A stretch of DNA of 64,000 bases from Diplolepis rosae (lineage: Eukaryota > Arthropoda > Insecta > Hymenoptera > Diplolepididae): positions 1,922,001-1,986,000 of the forward strand of contig JAPYXD010000382.1 in assembly GCA_030998225.1 (NCBI GenBank), given 5' to 3'. Each line of letters starts with the position of its first letter. Within the stretch, counting starts at the first letter, position 1. A program made the position numbers and the translations under genes. Of the stretch, positions 24,329 to 36,099 are shown piece by piece. Under the pieces are notes generated by a model, which was not told the DNA's origin, did not search any database, and was given only the letters and a program-made list of their open reading frames with translations.

Positions 24329-24634
24329 TTATAGACATTTTGATACATAATTTATATTGACTTTATTTTCTCGAAAAAATTCTGAACCTAGAACTCCGTC
24401 TTCATCTATTGGAACTTCGTTAGGAATTATATTCAATATTTTTGGATATCCTAGAATGTTTATTTGTATTTTGCCCATTGTAAAAAATGGTAAATTATTT
24501 ATTCCTGTGAGTTTTAACACTATTTTTTTATCTATTGGCAAATTAGGATTTAGGGAATTTTGTTTAATCAAATTTCGACCAGCGCCGGTATCTATCATCA
24601 TGCGAGCAGGGCTTTGAAGACCTGCGCATATCAT
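24329..24634 (-). pseudogene. Gypsy aspartic protease
   Basis: A 101-codon frame with the retropepsin active-site motif MMIDTGAGRNLIK near residues 12-24, followed by KIQINILGYPKILNIIP and a DGVLGSEFF flap-to-C-terminal motif (in the family's ILGxDFL position). Retropepsin cleaves the Gag-Pol polyprotein. It lies directly downstream of gag and upstream of RT, as expected. The frame is locally intact, but the continuation towards RT (24328-23370) is broken by stops and by the inserted MITE. Confidence 0.9.
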
Positions 24635-24769
24635 TATCGATGGAATTATACTTGGTTTGGAAACTCTTATCTTTATAGCCAGTTGATCGTCAGAAGTGGA
24701 TGCTTCTGGTTCGTGCTTTATGCTTTCCTCAGTGCATCCGTACTGAGGAGAGCGTTTGAGTTTTCTGAA

Positions 24770-25712
24770 TTTTGCAATTGTTGTTTATTTAATGTAACGT
24801 TACAATTTGTTATAGTATGTCCTGGTCTGTGATTTGCATACCTGTTGTGATCTTGATTTTCTTGTCTATTATCATTATTTCTGTTTCTCGAAAAATTATT
24901 ATTACTGTAATTATGAAATCTATTGCTGTTAGGATAAATATTTCTGTTGCTTGAAAAGTTATTGTCATTGTTGCTCCTGTTCCTTAAAAAATTGTTATTC
25001 GGATAATTGTTTTGTGCAAAGTTATTATTATCATAATTGTTATTTCTGTTTCCTAAAAAATGGTTATTCCGGTAATTATTTCTTCCAGAGTTATTGTAAA
25101 TATTTTCTCGTTGTTGGTGATTATTACTAAGCTGTTGTTTATAATTGGATTAACGTTTTCTTCAGGATTGTTGTTAACAATTTTTTCCATTTGTTCGTTG
25201 TCGGGACTATTATCGTCGCTATCGTGATTACTCGTAACTGCTTTGCGAGTAAGAGAATTTTCTGACAAATTTATTTTAGTTTTTTCTTCAACTGTGTTTT
25301 TTGGAATTATCGTTGAACTAAGCAAACTTAAATCTTCGTTGTGAATATGAGTAGTTTATTTTTTTAATGTTTCGTCCTGATCAATTGATCCACAAATAAT
25401 ACTTAAGCTGGTTTTTAAATTTGAATTAAGCCAATTATTCGAGTCAGATAAATTGCTTGTTTCTGCAGTTTCGAATTGTTCAAACGTTAAAGTTTTCTCT
25501 AAAGAAATATTATCTAATTGAAAACTGATATTTGTTTTGTCTTTGTTAGAAATATTTTTAAACTTATCTTTAGTTACCTTTTCCTTCACAGTAACTGTTG
25601 TTTTTGGTTTAAGGGGACCAGTTTGATTTTATGCCACAAATTTTGCAAGTTCAGTATTTTTCTTAACTTGACTGCGGGTAATAGAATTTTCTTGAATTTG
25701 GGATTTTCCTAA
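24770..25712 (-). pseudogene. Gypsy gag remnant
   Basis: Minus-strand frames 25589-25356 and 25325-25053 encode Lys/Asn/Ser-rich sequence. They are followed (25100-24840) by an Asn-rich stretch of repeated NNNF-RNRN motifs made by a degenerate tandem DNA repeat. Near 24830 the reading HRPGHTITNC keeps the His and last Cys of a CCHC zinc knuckle, but the first two Cys are not visible. Position upstream of the protease supports gag. The capsid domain proper is not recognisable, and several stops interrupt it. Confidence 0.6.
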
Positions 25713-25729
25713 TTCACTGGAGTTGGGGC

Positions 25730-26500
25730 CCGAAATAGGTCATTATAAAATAAAATTTACTGATGCGTACATGGAGACACTATTTAAATTGCATTATACA
25801 TAATGATTGTAATAAAAAAAGAATTTGTCTCAATATTTCGTGTCAGGTAAATTTATAGTTACTAAACAAAATTCTTAAAATAATATGTCTTAATTCTACC
25901 AATTTCCATGTGCTTACAGAAAAATATTCATTTAGAATTGTTGTTTCAAAATTATTGTTATTGAAACTAATTGTGGTCTTTGTCTTACGTGGGATACTTG
26001 ATGTGTTTTTAACCTTGTTTTTTTTATATAATTGTCGAATGGTATGTGTCATAAATGATTTTCAAATAATTTTTACAATCACAGAAAAAAAAAATTTTAT
26101 TTATATTTTTTATATTTTTTATAATACACACATAGACAAAATTATAAAATATACAGAATTTTAGCAATAAAAGATTGGACAAGCCTGACTCAAACACAAC
26201 ATCTTGGTCAATCTTTTGCAATTAAAAAAATTCTGTTAGTCAACAGAGTTGAAATAGAAGTTTCAAACGATACTGCATGAGCACTTGAATTTTGCCTTAC
26301 CCAATTGATCGTAATCAAATGGTGACCGTTCAACGAATCAAAAATGACTTGTCTCGTATGCTGCTTTTTCTCGTTTTAACTTGAATAAGAACTTAGATAA
26401 CAGTTTAGAATTAAAGAAGTACGACATTAGACAGGCATGACTCAAGCACAAAATACTATGTAATCCTTGCACTTTCAGAAAATCGAATAATAAAATTTCA
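25730..26500. other. Gypsy 5' leader, AT-rich
   Basis: Lies between the gag remnant and the tandem repeats. Two related phrases (GACAAGCCTGACTCAAACAC near 26178 and GACAGGCATGACTCAAGCAC near 26428) suggest an old internal duplication. No gene seen. Confidence 0.45.
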
Positions 26501-26945
26501 CATAAAATAAGTCGTTTGATCACTTAGGTTAGCCTCAAGGTCAAATCCCTGCGTGACTCAACAGAATTTATTTTATTTTAACACAGTTTGTACAAAATAA
26601 CAAGAAATAAGGAAATTAAACAATTTGTAAATAAATTAATTATTTAATCACTTAGGTTAGCCTCAATTTCAGATGCTATTGGGATTTGATAAAATTATTT
26701 TATTTTAACGAGATATGTGTGTAAAATTTCAAATAAAATAAGATGATTATTTAATCATTCAAGTTAGCCTCAAGGTCAAATCCTTTCGTGACTTTATCAA
26801 ATTTATTTTATTTGAACCAATATGTGTGCCAAATTTCAAATAAAATAAGATGATTATTTAATCACTCAAGTTAGCCTCAAGGTCAAATCCTTTCGTGATT
26901 TTATCAAATTTATTTTATTTTAACAAAATATGTGTGAAATCAGAT
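26500..26945. repeat. Tandem array of about 110 bp in the Gypsy leader
   Basis: Four units share ATTTAATCACT(C/T)A(A/G)GTTAGCCTCAA followed in most units by GGTCAAATCC and a T/A-rich part. The marker GTTAGCCTCAA lies near 26529, 26656, 26764 and 26872. The last two units are nearly identical. Confidence 0.85.
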
Positions 26946-27061
26946 AAATTATGATAGTAATTTATTAATTTCAAATTCCTAGTAATTATAAAATTTCGAT
27001 ATCCCATTCACTGACTAAGTTTTCCCGGGCCGATGCACCAAAAAAAGAGATTGGGTATGTT

Positions 27062-27285
27062 AGGTCAGAAATGTAACATTTCTCTTCTTAAAAGATCTCC
27101 TCGTTTCATGTAAGGATCGGAAGGATCCTTTCTAAGGGATGAGGAATAGTCAGTGAATTGAGAGCGTGGTGGATGATATGAAATATATTTATTAACAATC
27201 GAATTGTGGAATGAGTAAGCACCATGGAAACGGAAATTGAATTGAATCACTTTTAATCGTTGAGACAGATGTAATTAGATGGGAA
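27062..27285. repeat. Dispersed repeat, copy 2 (partner 7190-7465)
   Basis: Close match to 7190-7465 in the same orientation, lying just internal to the Gypsy 5' LTR. A minus-strand frame (27250-27065) spans it but has no partner frame in copy 1 and is not considered a gene. Confidence 0.8.
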
Positions 27286-27348
27286 AATTGTAGTCCAGCC
27301 GCTGGACGTAGTCGATTCCTTGATCCCAGTTTCAAAGAGTATTTGGAA

Positions 27349-27923
27349 GGCGATTCCCCTTCACTTTAGAGTCGTTGAACTCAGCGTCGAATTAGAACTG
27401 GTCTGAGTAGCGGTAAAAATCTAATGAAGCTGGACTAGGCTGACTCGATTGCACTAGCGGTATAGATTTGATGGCACTGGACTAGACTGGACTGAACTCG
27501 TGATGTAGAGATGATGGCACTCTACTGACTTCTCTTGGAACTTTCGCTGTTTATACAACTTTGAAAGGTCAACTATGACGAGTAACATGTTATGACCAGT
27601 CACATGTTATTACCAATCACATGTTATTACCAGTCGCATGCTATTACAAGTTACATGTTGTGACTGTAGTGTGTGATGAATGTATGTAGTAGTGCGTTGG
27701 TACTGTAGGGCTTTATTCACTTTCTCTCTGGGTCAGTCGATTTGTTATCATGTGTGGGTATTATAACGACACATGGTAATTTCATATTGATCATCCTATT
27801 GATCTGTAGATTTGTCTATAACTTGCTTCGATAAAATCACACTCGCTGTAATGCTGTCTTGTTCTTTTTATTGGTTTCTTAATCTGCTTGTTACTTGTGG
27901 CGGTAGAGTCGCGGGACGTGACA
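27349..27923 (-). repeat. 5' LTR of the Gypsy element
   Basis: Matches 13628-14245 in the same orientation, begins TGTCACGTCCCGCG at 27923 on the minus strand and lacks one internal repeat unit of about 40 bp. Several substitutions separate the copies, so the insertion is not recent. No convincing tRNA primer-binding site was read at 27348. Confidence 0.87.
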
Positions 27924-27929
27924 TATGCA

Positions 27930-28770
27930 TAGACTTTTCAATGAAAAAAAAGAAATGCTTTACACAAAGGCAAAATTTTCTAACTAATGCAGCTGATCAA
28001 ATTTATAAGCCCGAAATAATGTTTTAACTAATATTTTACTGATAATTTTACTAATTTTACTAATATTTTGATTATATTTTTACTTTATAATTAATATTGT
28101 ATTATACGAAAATACGTTTAGATGGACAATTATTTTCCTAACTGGGGTCTACAAATTCTCATCAAGACATTACTCGACAGGATGTATATTTCATGTTTTG
28201 ATTATAAGAAACACTGTTGGAAAAAAACCATTTTTTAACCTAAATATGTGATATATTTATTAAAATGTTACAGAAATGTATATAGAAAATCGAGCGCGAA
28301 GAGCGAGTGTCATGATGAGAATGTTTTCCTTAAGGCCGATAGAGTCTTAAGTAAGTTGAATTTCTTGTTTCACTTAAACTCAAAAACAAAAAAAAATACA
28401 CCGCTGGTCACTTGTAAATGGATGCTAATAGATGTCTTTTACCAATATATTAAACATGATTGATAAAATCAAATAAAATAATATTTGGAAATGCATGGGT
28501 TTGAACTCGCATTTGCTGCGTATCAGCCAATTATCTTGACCATTCTAATACGATCGTTGTTAAACAATATTAATTTACGGACGTTAACTAGGACGATATG
28601 TTTTTCCAAATTCCTGAAAAATGATTATTTATATATTGCATTCGGAGGACTATTTTTCAGAATCTGCTTCAATCATGCATACAATGTTATATACAGTAAA
28701 ATTAGAATTAACGTTTCCTGCGTGCCATAAGATTTCTTTGTAGAACTATAGAGCTTTGAATAATTAGAAT
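27930..28770. other. AT-rich noncoding stretch
   Basis: Flank of the Gypsy element. Short frames at 28248-28463 and 28485-28730 have no recognisable domain. Confidence 0.4.
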
Positions 28771-28774
28771 TACG

Positions 28775-29455
28775 AAAACGATTGAACTAAAACGTTAAAT
28801 GAGAACATTTTTACCTACTATTTTGGTTTTTTGAATACTGAAACCTTTTATTCACAGTTTTATAATGAAATTCATATGTGAATAATATTACGTACTTCAA
28901 AAAGTATTCAGAGTAGATTATTTGAATGAAATTTTTTTCAATGTTTCCTTATAATAGAGAGGAAACTCTACTGTTTCATTTTGAGTGTACAATCAGATAT
29001 AATTTATGTATTGCACAATTATTTTAATATTTTATTTTTTAAACTCTAATATCACATTTTATAATTCTTAATATATATTATTCTTTACATAATTTTCTAA
29101 TTGAATTATTTGATTTGCATAGCTGAAAAATATTGAAATTGATATTTACTTTTGAACATTTGAAAATATATTGACTTTCAATTCTCATTAGAAAATGATT
29201 TTTTAAGTGTTTAAATCATCCTAAAATTACCAATAAAATGTTTAGATATTCATTTTAGGTGAATTTGTTTAAAAACATCTGAGAAAGAAAGGTAATATCT
29301 TAAATGATATGTTTCGTGATTTTAAATTTGTCGTCTCCTTCGCGCCACTTTGACACGAAGTAGGCAGAAACATAATTTTCGATCTTGGCTCAACAGCCGA
29401 AAGCGTGAAATCGAAGCGAGAAAGTGGGGACATGCCGACATGGCGCTGATCAAAA
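28775..29455. repeat. Dispersed repeat related to the palindrome at 5400-7165
   Basis: 28800-29130 is the approximate reverse complement of 6640-7160, and 29260-29440 resembles 6220-6400 directly (AAATTTGTCGTCT(C/A)CTTCGCGCC, CTCAACAGCCG, AAAGTGGGGACA). So one arm type of the same inverted-repeat element is present here. Confidence 0.75.
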
Positions 29456-29519
29456 ATGAAAAATCAGGAGAAAATTCTTTTTGAATAACAAATACAATAT
29501 TTCACTCAGAACGTATTAA

Positions 29520-30243
29520 GGGGTTACAACAGTGTGAAAATCTGAAAATGAAGTATTTTTTAAGAATCTTTGTTTTTGTAAAAACGACTTCACCGATTAA
29601 TTTGAAACTTTAGGTATTTATCAAGTAAATTATAAAGTGTACAAAAACATTTTTTTTTTATATATTCAATAACAAATAATGATAAAAACGGTCACAAGAT
29701 GGCCTACGAAAAAAAAACATCGTCTGGTTGACAGCGTCACTCTAATAGCAGACGTCTGAAATCAAAAATACAAAAAAATTAATAAATTATACTTGAAAAA
29801 CTATCGCCGCATCGTAGGAAATTTTAATTTTTTAATTAGGAAAAAAATGGCGGCATTTAAAAAAAAAAGTTTGAATTTTTCATCAAAATTTTGCACTAAA
29901 TTGTTAATAAAAAAAATGTAATTAATTTTTAAAAAAAACTGCACCATGCGGCTATAACGATATATTTTCTGAAGAGAATCCATTTGGGATCGAGTTGATC
30001 GGACAAAATTTGATTGAGTTATGCTGTCAACGAGGTCAAAAAACATTATTGCGAGAAATTCGCGTTTAAAGTTTAAGAAGCCGTACGAAGACTCTGAGAG
30101 CCCTAGTATTTGTCGCTAATTTCGAATACTTCTAAGCTGAATATGGGTTTGGGAGTTTGCATACATATTCTTGAAGTTAAGAACTATACATTAGAGCAAA
30201 AAAAAAAATGAAAAAAATTTTTTTTTCACACTGTTGTAACCCC
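29520..30243. mobile_element. TTAA-flanked MITE, 724 bp
   Basis: TTAA at 29516-29519 and 30244-30247. The ends are inverted repeats GGGGTTACAACAGTGTGAAA and complement, identical over 20 bp. The interior has poly-A/T runs and a CGCGTTTAAAGTTTAA block near 30059, shared with the elements at 7715 and 49594. No coding capacity. Probable piggyBac-like non-autonomous element. Confidence 0.88.
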
Positions 30244-30689
30244 TTAATGTACTTAACACCGAAAAGGTAGAGCGTTATCATACCTACGTGACTTCCGGGA
30301 GCACGTGAAAATCAGCTGTTTGCATTTTCTGGCGAGGTTTCACAAAACTTGATAATATACGCTCAGTTACAAGTGGTCTTTCCTTTGCCTCATTCTTTGT
30401 CAAGAATTTTTTTTTGTGAAGAAATTAAATCTTTAAACCTAGCGGACATGGTTAAGAGAACGGTTAGAGAATACTCTGGCCGTTCTATGTCCTCGCACTA
30501 TTACAGCTAAGAACGGTAAAAAACTTTGAAAGCATTGCAATTATGATTGTGTGGCGGAATTTGAATTAGAAAGAGTAGGAATAAATACACTTATTTTATT
30601 TTTCAGCGATGAAAACTAAAAAAAACATAAATAAAAACTAGGAAAACATAATACCTGTCATTGAAAGCGGCTTCAATTGCTCTCAGTAG

Positions 30690-31140
30690 CATTTTGCGCG
30701 CTAAATTTAAAAATGAAATTATAGATTGAGAACTGCAAATGTATAAAATAAATGCAGTTAATAATGAACTTAATGGAATAAAAGATCCCAAAAATAATTA
30801 AAGCAGCATGAATAATGGAAAAATTATTTTTAAAAGTCTCTGCTGTCATTCAATTGTAATTATTTATGTTCTGCAGGATGCGACGTTACCGACCACCGTA
30901 AAAAATCAAATAAATTATTTGGATTGGTAAATGCAAATGCGTAAAATAAATGAATTTAATAATGAACTTTGCGTTATTAACTATGCTGATATTAATTAAA
31001 GTTGGTTGAAGAATGTAAAAAGTTTTTTTAAGTCTCTGATTTCATTCAAATGCAATAATTTACGTTTTGCAGAATGCGAATTTATCGACCGCAGTAGCAA
31101 CTCAATCAAATTATTTGTTTTGCTAAAAAGTATTCGTAAA
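30690..31140. repeat. Tandem units of about 175 bp within the inverted-repeat arm
   Basis: Two successive units share the order ATAAATG-AATTTAATAATGAACTT, ATTAATTAAAG, AAGTCTCTG..TCATTCAA, and GTTCTGCAGGATGCGA or GTTTTGCAGAATGCGA. The same tandem structure is mirrored in the right arm at 35440-35870. Confidence 0.75.
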
Positions 31141-32329
31141 TGATTTGGGGAAATGCAGATTACAAGGAGATATCACATTGAATAAAAGTATTATTCACAT
31201 AATTTCCTATTTTTAGAATAAAACTTCAAAGTATAAGAATGAAGTTAATATAATATAAGTACATATCTTAAAATGATCACATTGGTAGAGAATTCAAAAT
31301 ACGGAATTATTTCTGAAAGTATGAATACATAATGCGTGGAATTATAAGTATATCTTATATTATTTAGAACTCAATACAAAAAAAAGTTTTTTATACTAAA
31401 TCATATCGAATTTTTAAAATAGCACGACATACAATTAAAATTGATACAAGTGCGTCTCCTAAAACTAAATTCGTATAAATATGCAATTATACACACATAT
31501 ATTTCGATGCGAGTTTACATTTGTTAATTTTTAATCTTTTAATAAGAAATACTGTACTTATAAATGTAAAAATTTATATTCGCATTGTTTTAAACAATAA
31601 CAACTTTAATGTACAAATGTGTATTAAATTTCTATAACAGTTCTGTACATTGAATTTAGATCCGTATACAAAAAAAACAATGATTTATAACAGTCTAAAT
31701 ACATGAACCACATACTTATAAATGCGATTTAGATAATAATTTTTGCAGAACAACTGTTTATGAATGTAGATTCAACCATTCAATACTACTAGCACAACAT
31801 TCGCAACTTGTTAATTATTATTCAAATTGACGTCGTATTTTCCAAAAAAAACTCATTGTTTGTTTGTTTGTTAGAAGATCTAACTCACTCCACATGTTTA
31901 TTTTAAAGGGGGAAAGCGGTGCAACAACCATTCAATAAAAACATTTAACAATAATAATAGTACTCTGGGTGGTGTATTCCGACATTTATTGTAAAAATTA
32001 ATACTTGTTGCTTCAAATGCCATTTAAGTAATGGTTTTTAAATGAGTGATTGGTTGATCAGTCGTCAAGATTTCAGATTAATGGTTTTTTTTATTATTTG
32101 TGATCAAAGTTTTCGATTCTCATTTTTGTGGAAGCGTTTTTCGTCTGTCAACGGCAGGCCTCATCAGGAATTATATTTGAAGAAGCTTTGGGAAAATTGC
32201 GGCAATTTTTTTCTAAATTACTCATAGAAGTCCGCCCGGGACTCGCGACCGGGGGCGCAGGCCCCGATGCGATTTCTACTGGCCCTCCCCTTTGTTACTC
32301 TCCCGACGCTCATCAAGTTCTCTCGTCTT

Positions 32330-33840
32330 TATTATAAGTGTGACGAATCACTCGATGAGCGCCCAGATCCGTCCAGACTGGAGCGTCAGAGGAATCATCT
32401 TGTCAGGAATGAGCTTAGCACCCACTGCCTGGCCGACGGCGACCCTTGCCATGCCCCACTTTGCGCAGACGAAGAGTCCGTGCTCCGCATTACCCAAAGG
32501 GGAATAGCAGTAACAACACATCTCCTTGCCTCTCTTCTTAGAGCGCCTCAGGTACGCGCTAAAACAGCCATGGCCTTAGAGCGCTTGCGCCAAATGGAAG
32601 CCAGCTTCCTCGAGCTTTCTGTTCAGCGAGGAGGCAAGCTCCGGGATGAGGCGTCAAGTCCATCTCCCGGTCTGCTCACCATGCCATCTCGCCTATCATT
32701 TCTCGATGAGTCTGCGCCTTTCATCCTTGCGAATGGCCTCCTTCGCGCGAGCAATTTGCTGCAGTCGATACGGTTAAGCTCATTGTGGAGCTGAAAGGTT
32801 TGCCAGGGCCAACACAGCTCTCGTTGAGACAGTTATACATGCTGGAACTGTTCTCAGCGCAGAGAACTGTCGCGCTGAGAACAGTTTCCTCTGGATAGCA
32901 TGGTTTTGCAGGGCTTGCAGCTTTGAAAGCACCACGCTCGCCACCAGTCTCCTTTTCGCTTCCGTCGGTCTACCAATGTTCGACATAAGCCGACTCAAGT
33001 ACGCTCCACATTGGATGGCTTTGACAGTGGCGATCTGCAGATGTTCGCCCAAGCTAATCCTTCGATCCAACTGCACCCCCAGGTACTTGATGCTTATTTT
33101 CCACTCGACCTCATGTTTTCAGAGAAAAATTCTTGGGTACTAAAAGGGGGCCATTTTCAGGCCTCTGCTATCCAACCAACGCTTTGCTCGCCACAGACTT
33201 TCATTGATCCTTGGCTTTAGGATTCTGACGTTATCAGCGGCACACACGAAAAGTGCGTCATTTGCGAAGCCGATGATGCTTGTTCCAGCAGGTTGGTCCA
33301 AGCGCAGAAAATCGTCATACATGACGTTCCAAACAATTTTTCCTACCCGTCCCCCCTGAAGAGCGCCACATGTCATCTTTTCTGCGAGAAAGCATTTGTC
33401 GCCCTCAAATATCACCCACCTGTCGCTCAGATTGTCATCTATCATCCGCAAGAGGTAGTCTCGAAGCTGCTACTGCACTATCGTCTCGATGCGGATATTC
33501 TATCTCGCGGTATTGAACGCATTGCGTATGCCATTGCTGATCAACGCGCAGAATCCCTCACGCTTACCAGTTTCTTTTCTTGCGTTTGTGGCAATGTTAA
33601 CCACAGCTTGGATAGCGTCCACAGTGGACGTCTTCAAGGAGGATCTCCGGGTATGCCTCGATCACCTCTGTGAGGATCTCGTTCGGCACCCCGTCGATTC
33701 CCAGCGCTGTGTTTGCCTTGAGCCTTCCACCCGCTCTTTTTAGTTCTTCGAGAGTGAAGAGTTCTGCGCACCGGACCACGCAGGAACTTCGGTTCGTTCT
33801 TTGGAACGTCTCTACGTGTGGAAACAAGCTCAGCACGATC
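32330..33840 (-). pseudogene. R1-clade non-LTR retrotransposon ORF2 fragment
   Basis: On the minus strand four ORF2 regions are in order. Fingers lie at 33780-33660: LFTLEELKRA, then GIDGVPNEIL, matching the PGxDGIPNE motif. The palm is at 33451-33140, with a YDDFLRL block and GFANDALFV where the catalytic FADD box is expected; it reads FAND, so one catalytic Asp is Asn. The thumb is at 33076-32790, with YLGVxLDRRISLGEH-like sequence. The C-terminal end, 32500-32330, reads AEHGLFVCAKW and a closing IPLTLQSGRIWALIE. ORF2 would reverse-transcribe the element RNA. Frameshifts and stops separate the parts, and the endonuclease is missing. It is GC-richer than its flanks. Confidence 0.85.
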
Positions 33841-34500
33841 TACTTGACTCAATCGGGATTTTTTACCAGTGCATCGTGCGTAGAGAAACGGATTCGAGTA
33901 GTCAGGAACGGGTGTACCCTTGGACCGTAGTCCTACCCCAGTTCGCCAAGGCCCAATCTCTGCTTAGCCGGTCCCGGAAAACACGGACGGACCAGACTCG
34001 CTCGGGGCAACACACTCTGAAGCCTGTGTTCAATACGTACTTCCCGATCAAGGTCCAGAAGGGGCTGGCTGCTCATCTCGCATGGCACACTACCTCGGCA
34101 GAGCCAGGCTCACATCAGCCTCACCTTCTGGTGGTTCGGGAAAGATATCACCAGGCGGTGGGGCACTCCCAGTGTGGTACCATACGGGAACGATCAGTTG
34201 GGCTGTTCTTAGTCGCAGGCTGCAGAGGATTACAGTGTCCTCTCAGGAGGTTCCATGCACCAGTTCACTTATAGCTTTATTTGCCCCATTCAAGCTGCGA
34301 TGCCATACTTACATTCTTCGCCATTCATGGGTATAAACGCGTCTATAACGTACCCCTTTCTCAGCTTGGGAAAGACCCGTTTAAAGGGCACCCTTCAGGC
34401 AACTGGGAAGATGCCCGTTTATAGAGCCCCCTGCCAAGAGAAGGACTTCGTCAAGGTACCGGTCCAAGGGGAGGATATAGATTTTCTTTTAAATTAGATT
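33841..34500. other. GC-rich continuation beside the R1 fragment, unassigned
   Basis: Composition matches the R1-like block and contrasts with the AT-rich inverted arms. Open frames exist on the plus strand (33801-34274), but no domain was recognised. It may be 5' sequence of the LINE, or a different insertion. Confidence 0.35.
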
Positions 34501-36099
34501 CTGAATCAATTTGATGTGAGAACTAACTTAATTTTACTTAATCAATGGGAAATTTAATTTTGAACAAAATGTACATAGCAAATAAAATTTATAAATTCAC
34601 AATGATCTCCTAAAAACGAACATAACAATATGATTCTAGCTGGCACAAAGATGGATTCTATGACTAATTTAGAGAAAAAATTGATAACAATCCCAAAGTT
34701 TTCAAAAATATAAGTACTGATGGGGCATGCCATTGACAGACGAAAAAAGTTTTTACAAAAATGAGAACTGAAGACTTTGTTCAGAAATAATTGAATCTAC
34801 ATTCATAAACAGTTGCTCTTCAAAAATTATTATCTAAATCGTATTCATAAGTATATGGTTCATGTATTTAGACTGTTATAAATCATTGTTATTTTTATAT
34901 ACGGATCTGAATTCAATGTACAGAACTGTTCTAGAAATTCAATACACATTTGTACATTGAAGTTGTTATTGTTTAAAACAATGCGAATACAAAATTGTAC
35001 ATTTATAAGTACAGTATTTCTTATTAAAAGTTTAATAATTAACAAATGTAAACTCGCATCGAAATATATGTATGTATAATTGCAGATTTATACGAATTTA
35101 CTTTTAGGAGACGCACTTGTATCAATTTTAATTGTATGTCATGCTATTTCCAAAATTCGATAGGATTTAGTATAAAAATTTTTTTTTGTATTGAGTTCCA
35201 AATAATATAAGACATACTTATAATTCCATGCATTATGTATTCATACTTTCAGAAATAATTCCGCATTTTGAATTCTCTACCAATGTGATAATTTTAAGAT
35301 ATGTACTTATATTATATTAACTTCATTCTTATATTTTGAAGTTTTATTCTAAAAATAGGAAATTATGTGAATAATACTTTTATTCAATGTGATATCTCCT
35401 TGTAATCTGCATTTCCCCAAATCATTTACGAATACTTTTTAGCAAAACAAATAATTTGATTGAGTTGCTACTGCGGTCGATAAATTCGCATTCTGCAAAA
35501 TGTACAAAATTACAATTGAATGAAATCAGAGACTTAAAAGAAACTGTTTACATTCTTCATGCAACTTTAATTAATTTCAGCATCTTTTATTATGTAAAGT
35601 TCATTATTAAGTTGATTTATTTTACACATATGCATTTTTCAACCCAAATGATTCGTTTGATTTGTTACGGCGGTCGGTAAAGTCGCATCCTGCAGAACAT
35701 AAAGAATTACAATTGAATGACATCAGAGACATTTAGAAATACTTTTTACATTATTCATGCAGCTTTAATTAATTTCAGGATCTTTTATTACATTAATTTC
35801 ATTATTAAATGCATTTATTTTATACATTTTCAGTTCTCAACCTATAATTTCATTTTTAAATTTAGCGCGCAAAATGCTACTGAGAGCAATTGAAGCCGCT
35901 TTCAATGACAGGTATTATGTTTTCCTAGTTTTTATTGCTGAAAAATTAAATTATTGTATTTATTCCTACACCTTCTAATTAAAATTTTGCCACAGAATCA
36001 TAATTGCAATGCTTTAAATGTTCTTTTACCGTCCTTAGCCGTAATAATGTGAGGTCAGAGTATTCTGCGTCCGTTCTCTCAACCGAGTCCGCTAGGGAA

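Larger units (their letters stand above)
13628..27923 (-). mobile_element. Ty3/Gypsy LTR retrotransposon with nested insertions
   Basis: Direct repeats at 13628-14245 and 27349-27923 bound a minus-strand series: gag remnant, protease, reverse transcriptase, RNase H, integrase. This is the canonical Ty3/Gypsy order. A purine tract lies directly internal to the downstream LTR. The total of 14.3 kb is inflated by at least four insertions in the body: 17033-18901, 19321-21076, 21309-22446 and 23549-24060. Removing these leaves about 9 kb, still long because of an extended 5' leader with tandem repeats. Every coding domain has at least one disabling change, so the element cannot act on its own. 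No env was recognised between integrase and the 3' LTR. Confidence 0.9.
30438..36096. repeat. Giant inverted repeat (arms 1.3-1.8 kb)
   Basis: The left arm, starting CCTAGCGGAC at 30438, and the right arm, ending CCGCTAGG at about 36096, are reverse complements along most of their length (30438-31773 and 34791-36096). After a left-arm insertion (about 31785-32115), homology resumes at 32120-32228 against 34645-34755. The arms differ by many small changes, so they are old. The spacer, 32230-34640, contains an R1-like LINE fragment. The arms carry no recognised gene. Confidence 0.85.

Noticed and set aside
26500..26945. CRISPR-like array
   Set aside because: Units are 110 bp, contiguous and without unique spacers, in a retroelement leader of a eukaryote. 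They are ordinary tandem repeats.
27065..27250. Minus-strand 61-codon frame near the Gypsy 5' LTR
   Set aside because: It lies in a dispersed repeat whose other copy at 7190-7465 does not keep the frame.
32267..32794. 175-codon plus-strand frame
   Set aside because: It is antisense to the R1-like ORF2 C-terminal region, whose motifs are on the minus strand.
33801..34274. 157-codon plus-strand frame in GC-rich DNA
   Set aside because: No recognisable domain, and GC-rich DNA gives long chance frames. The R1-like coding signal beside it is on the other strand.
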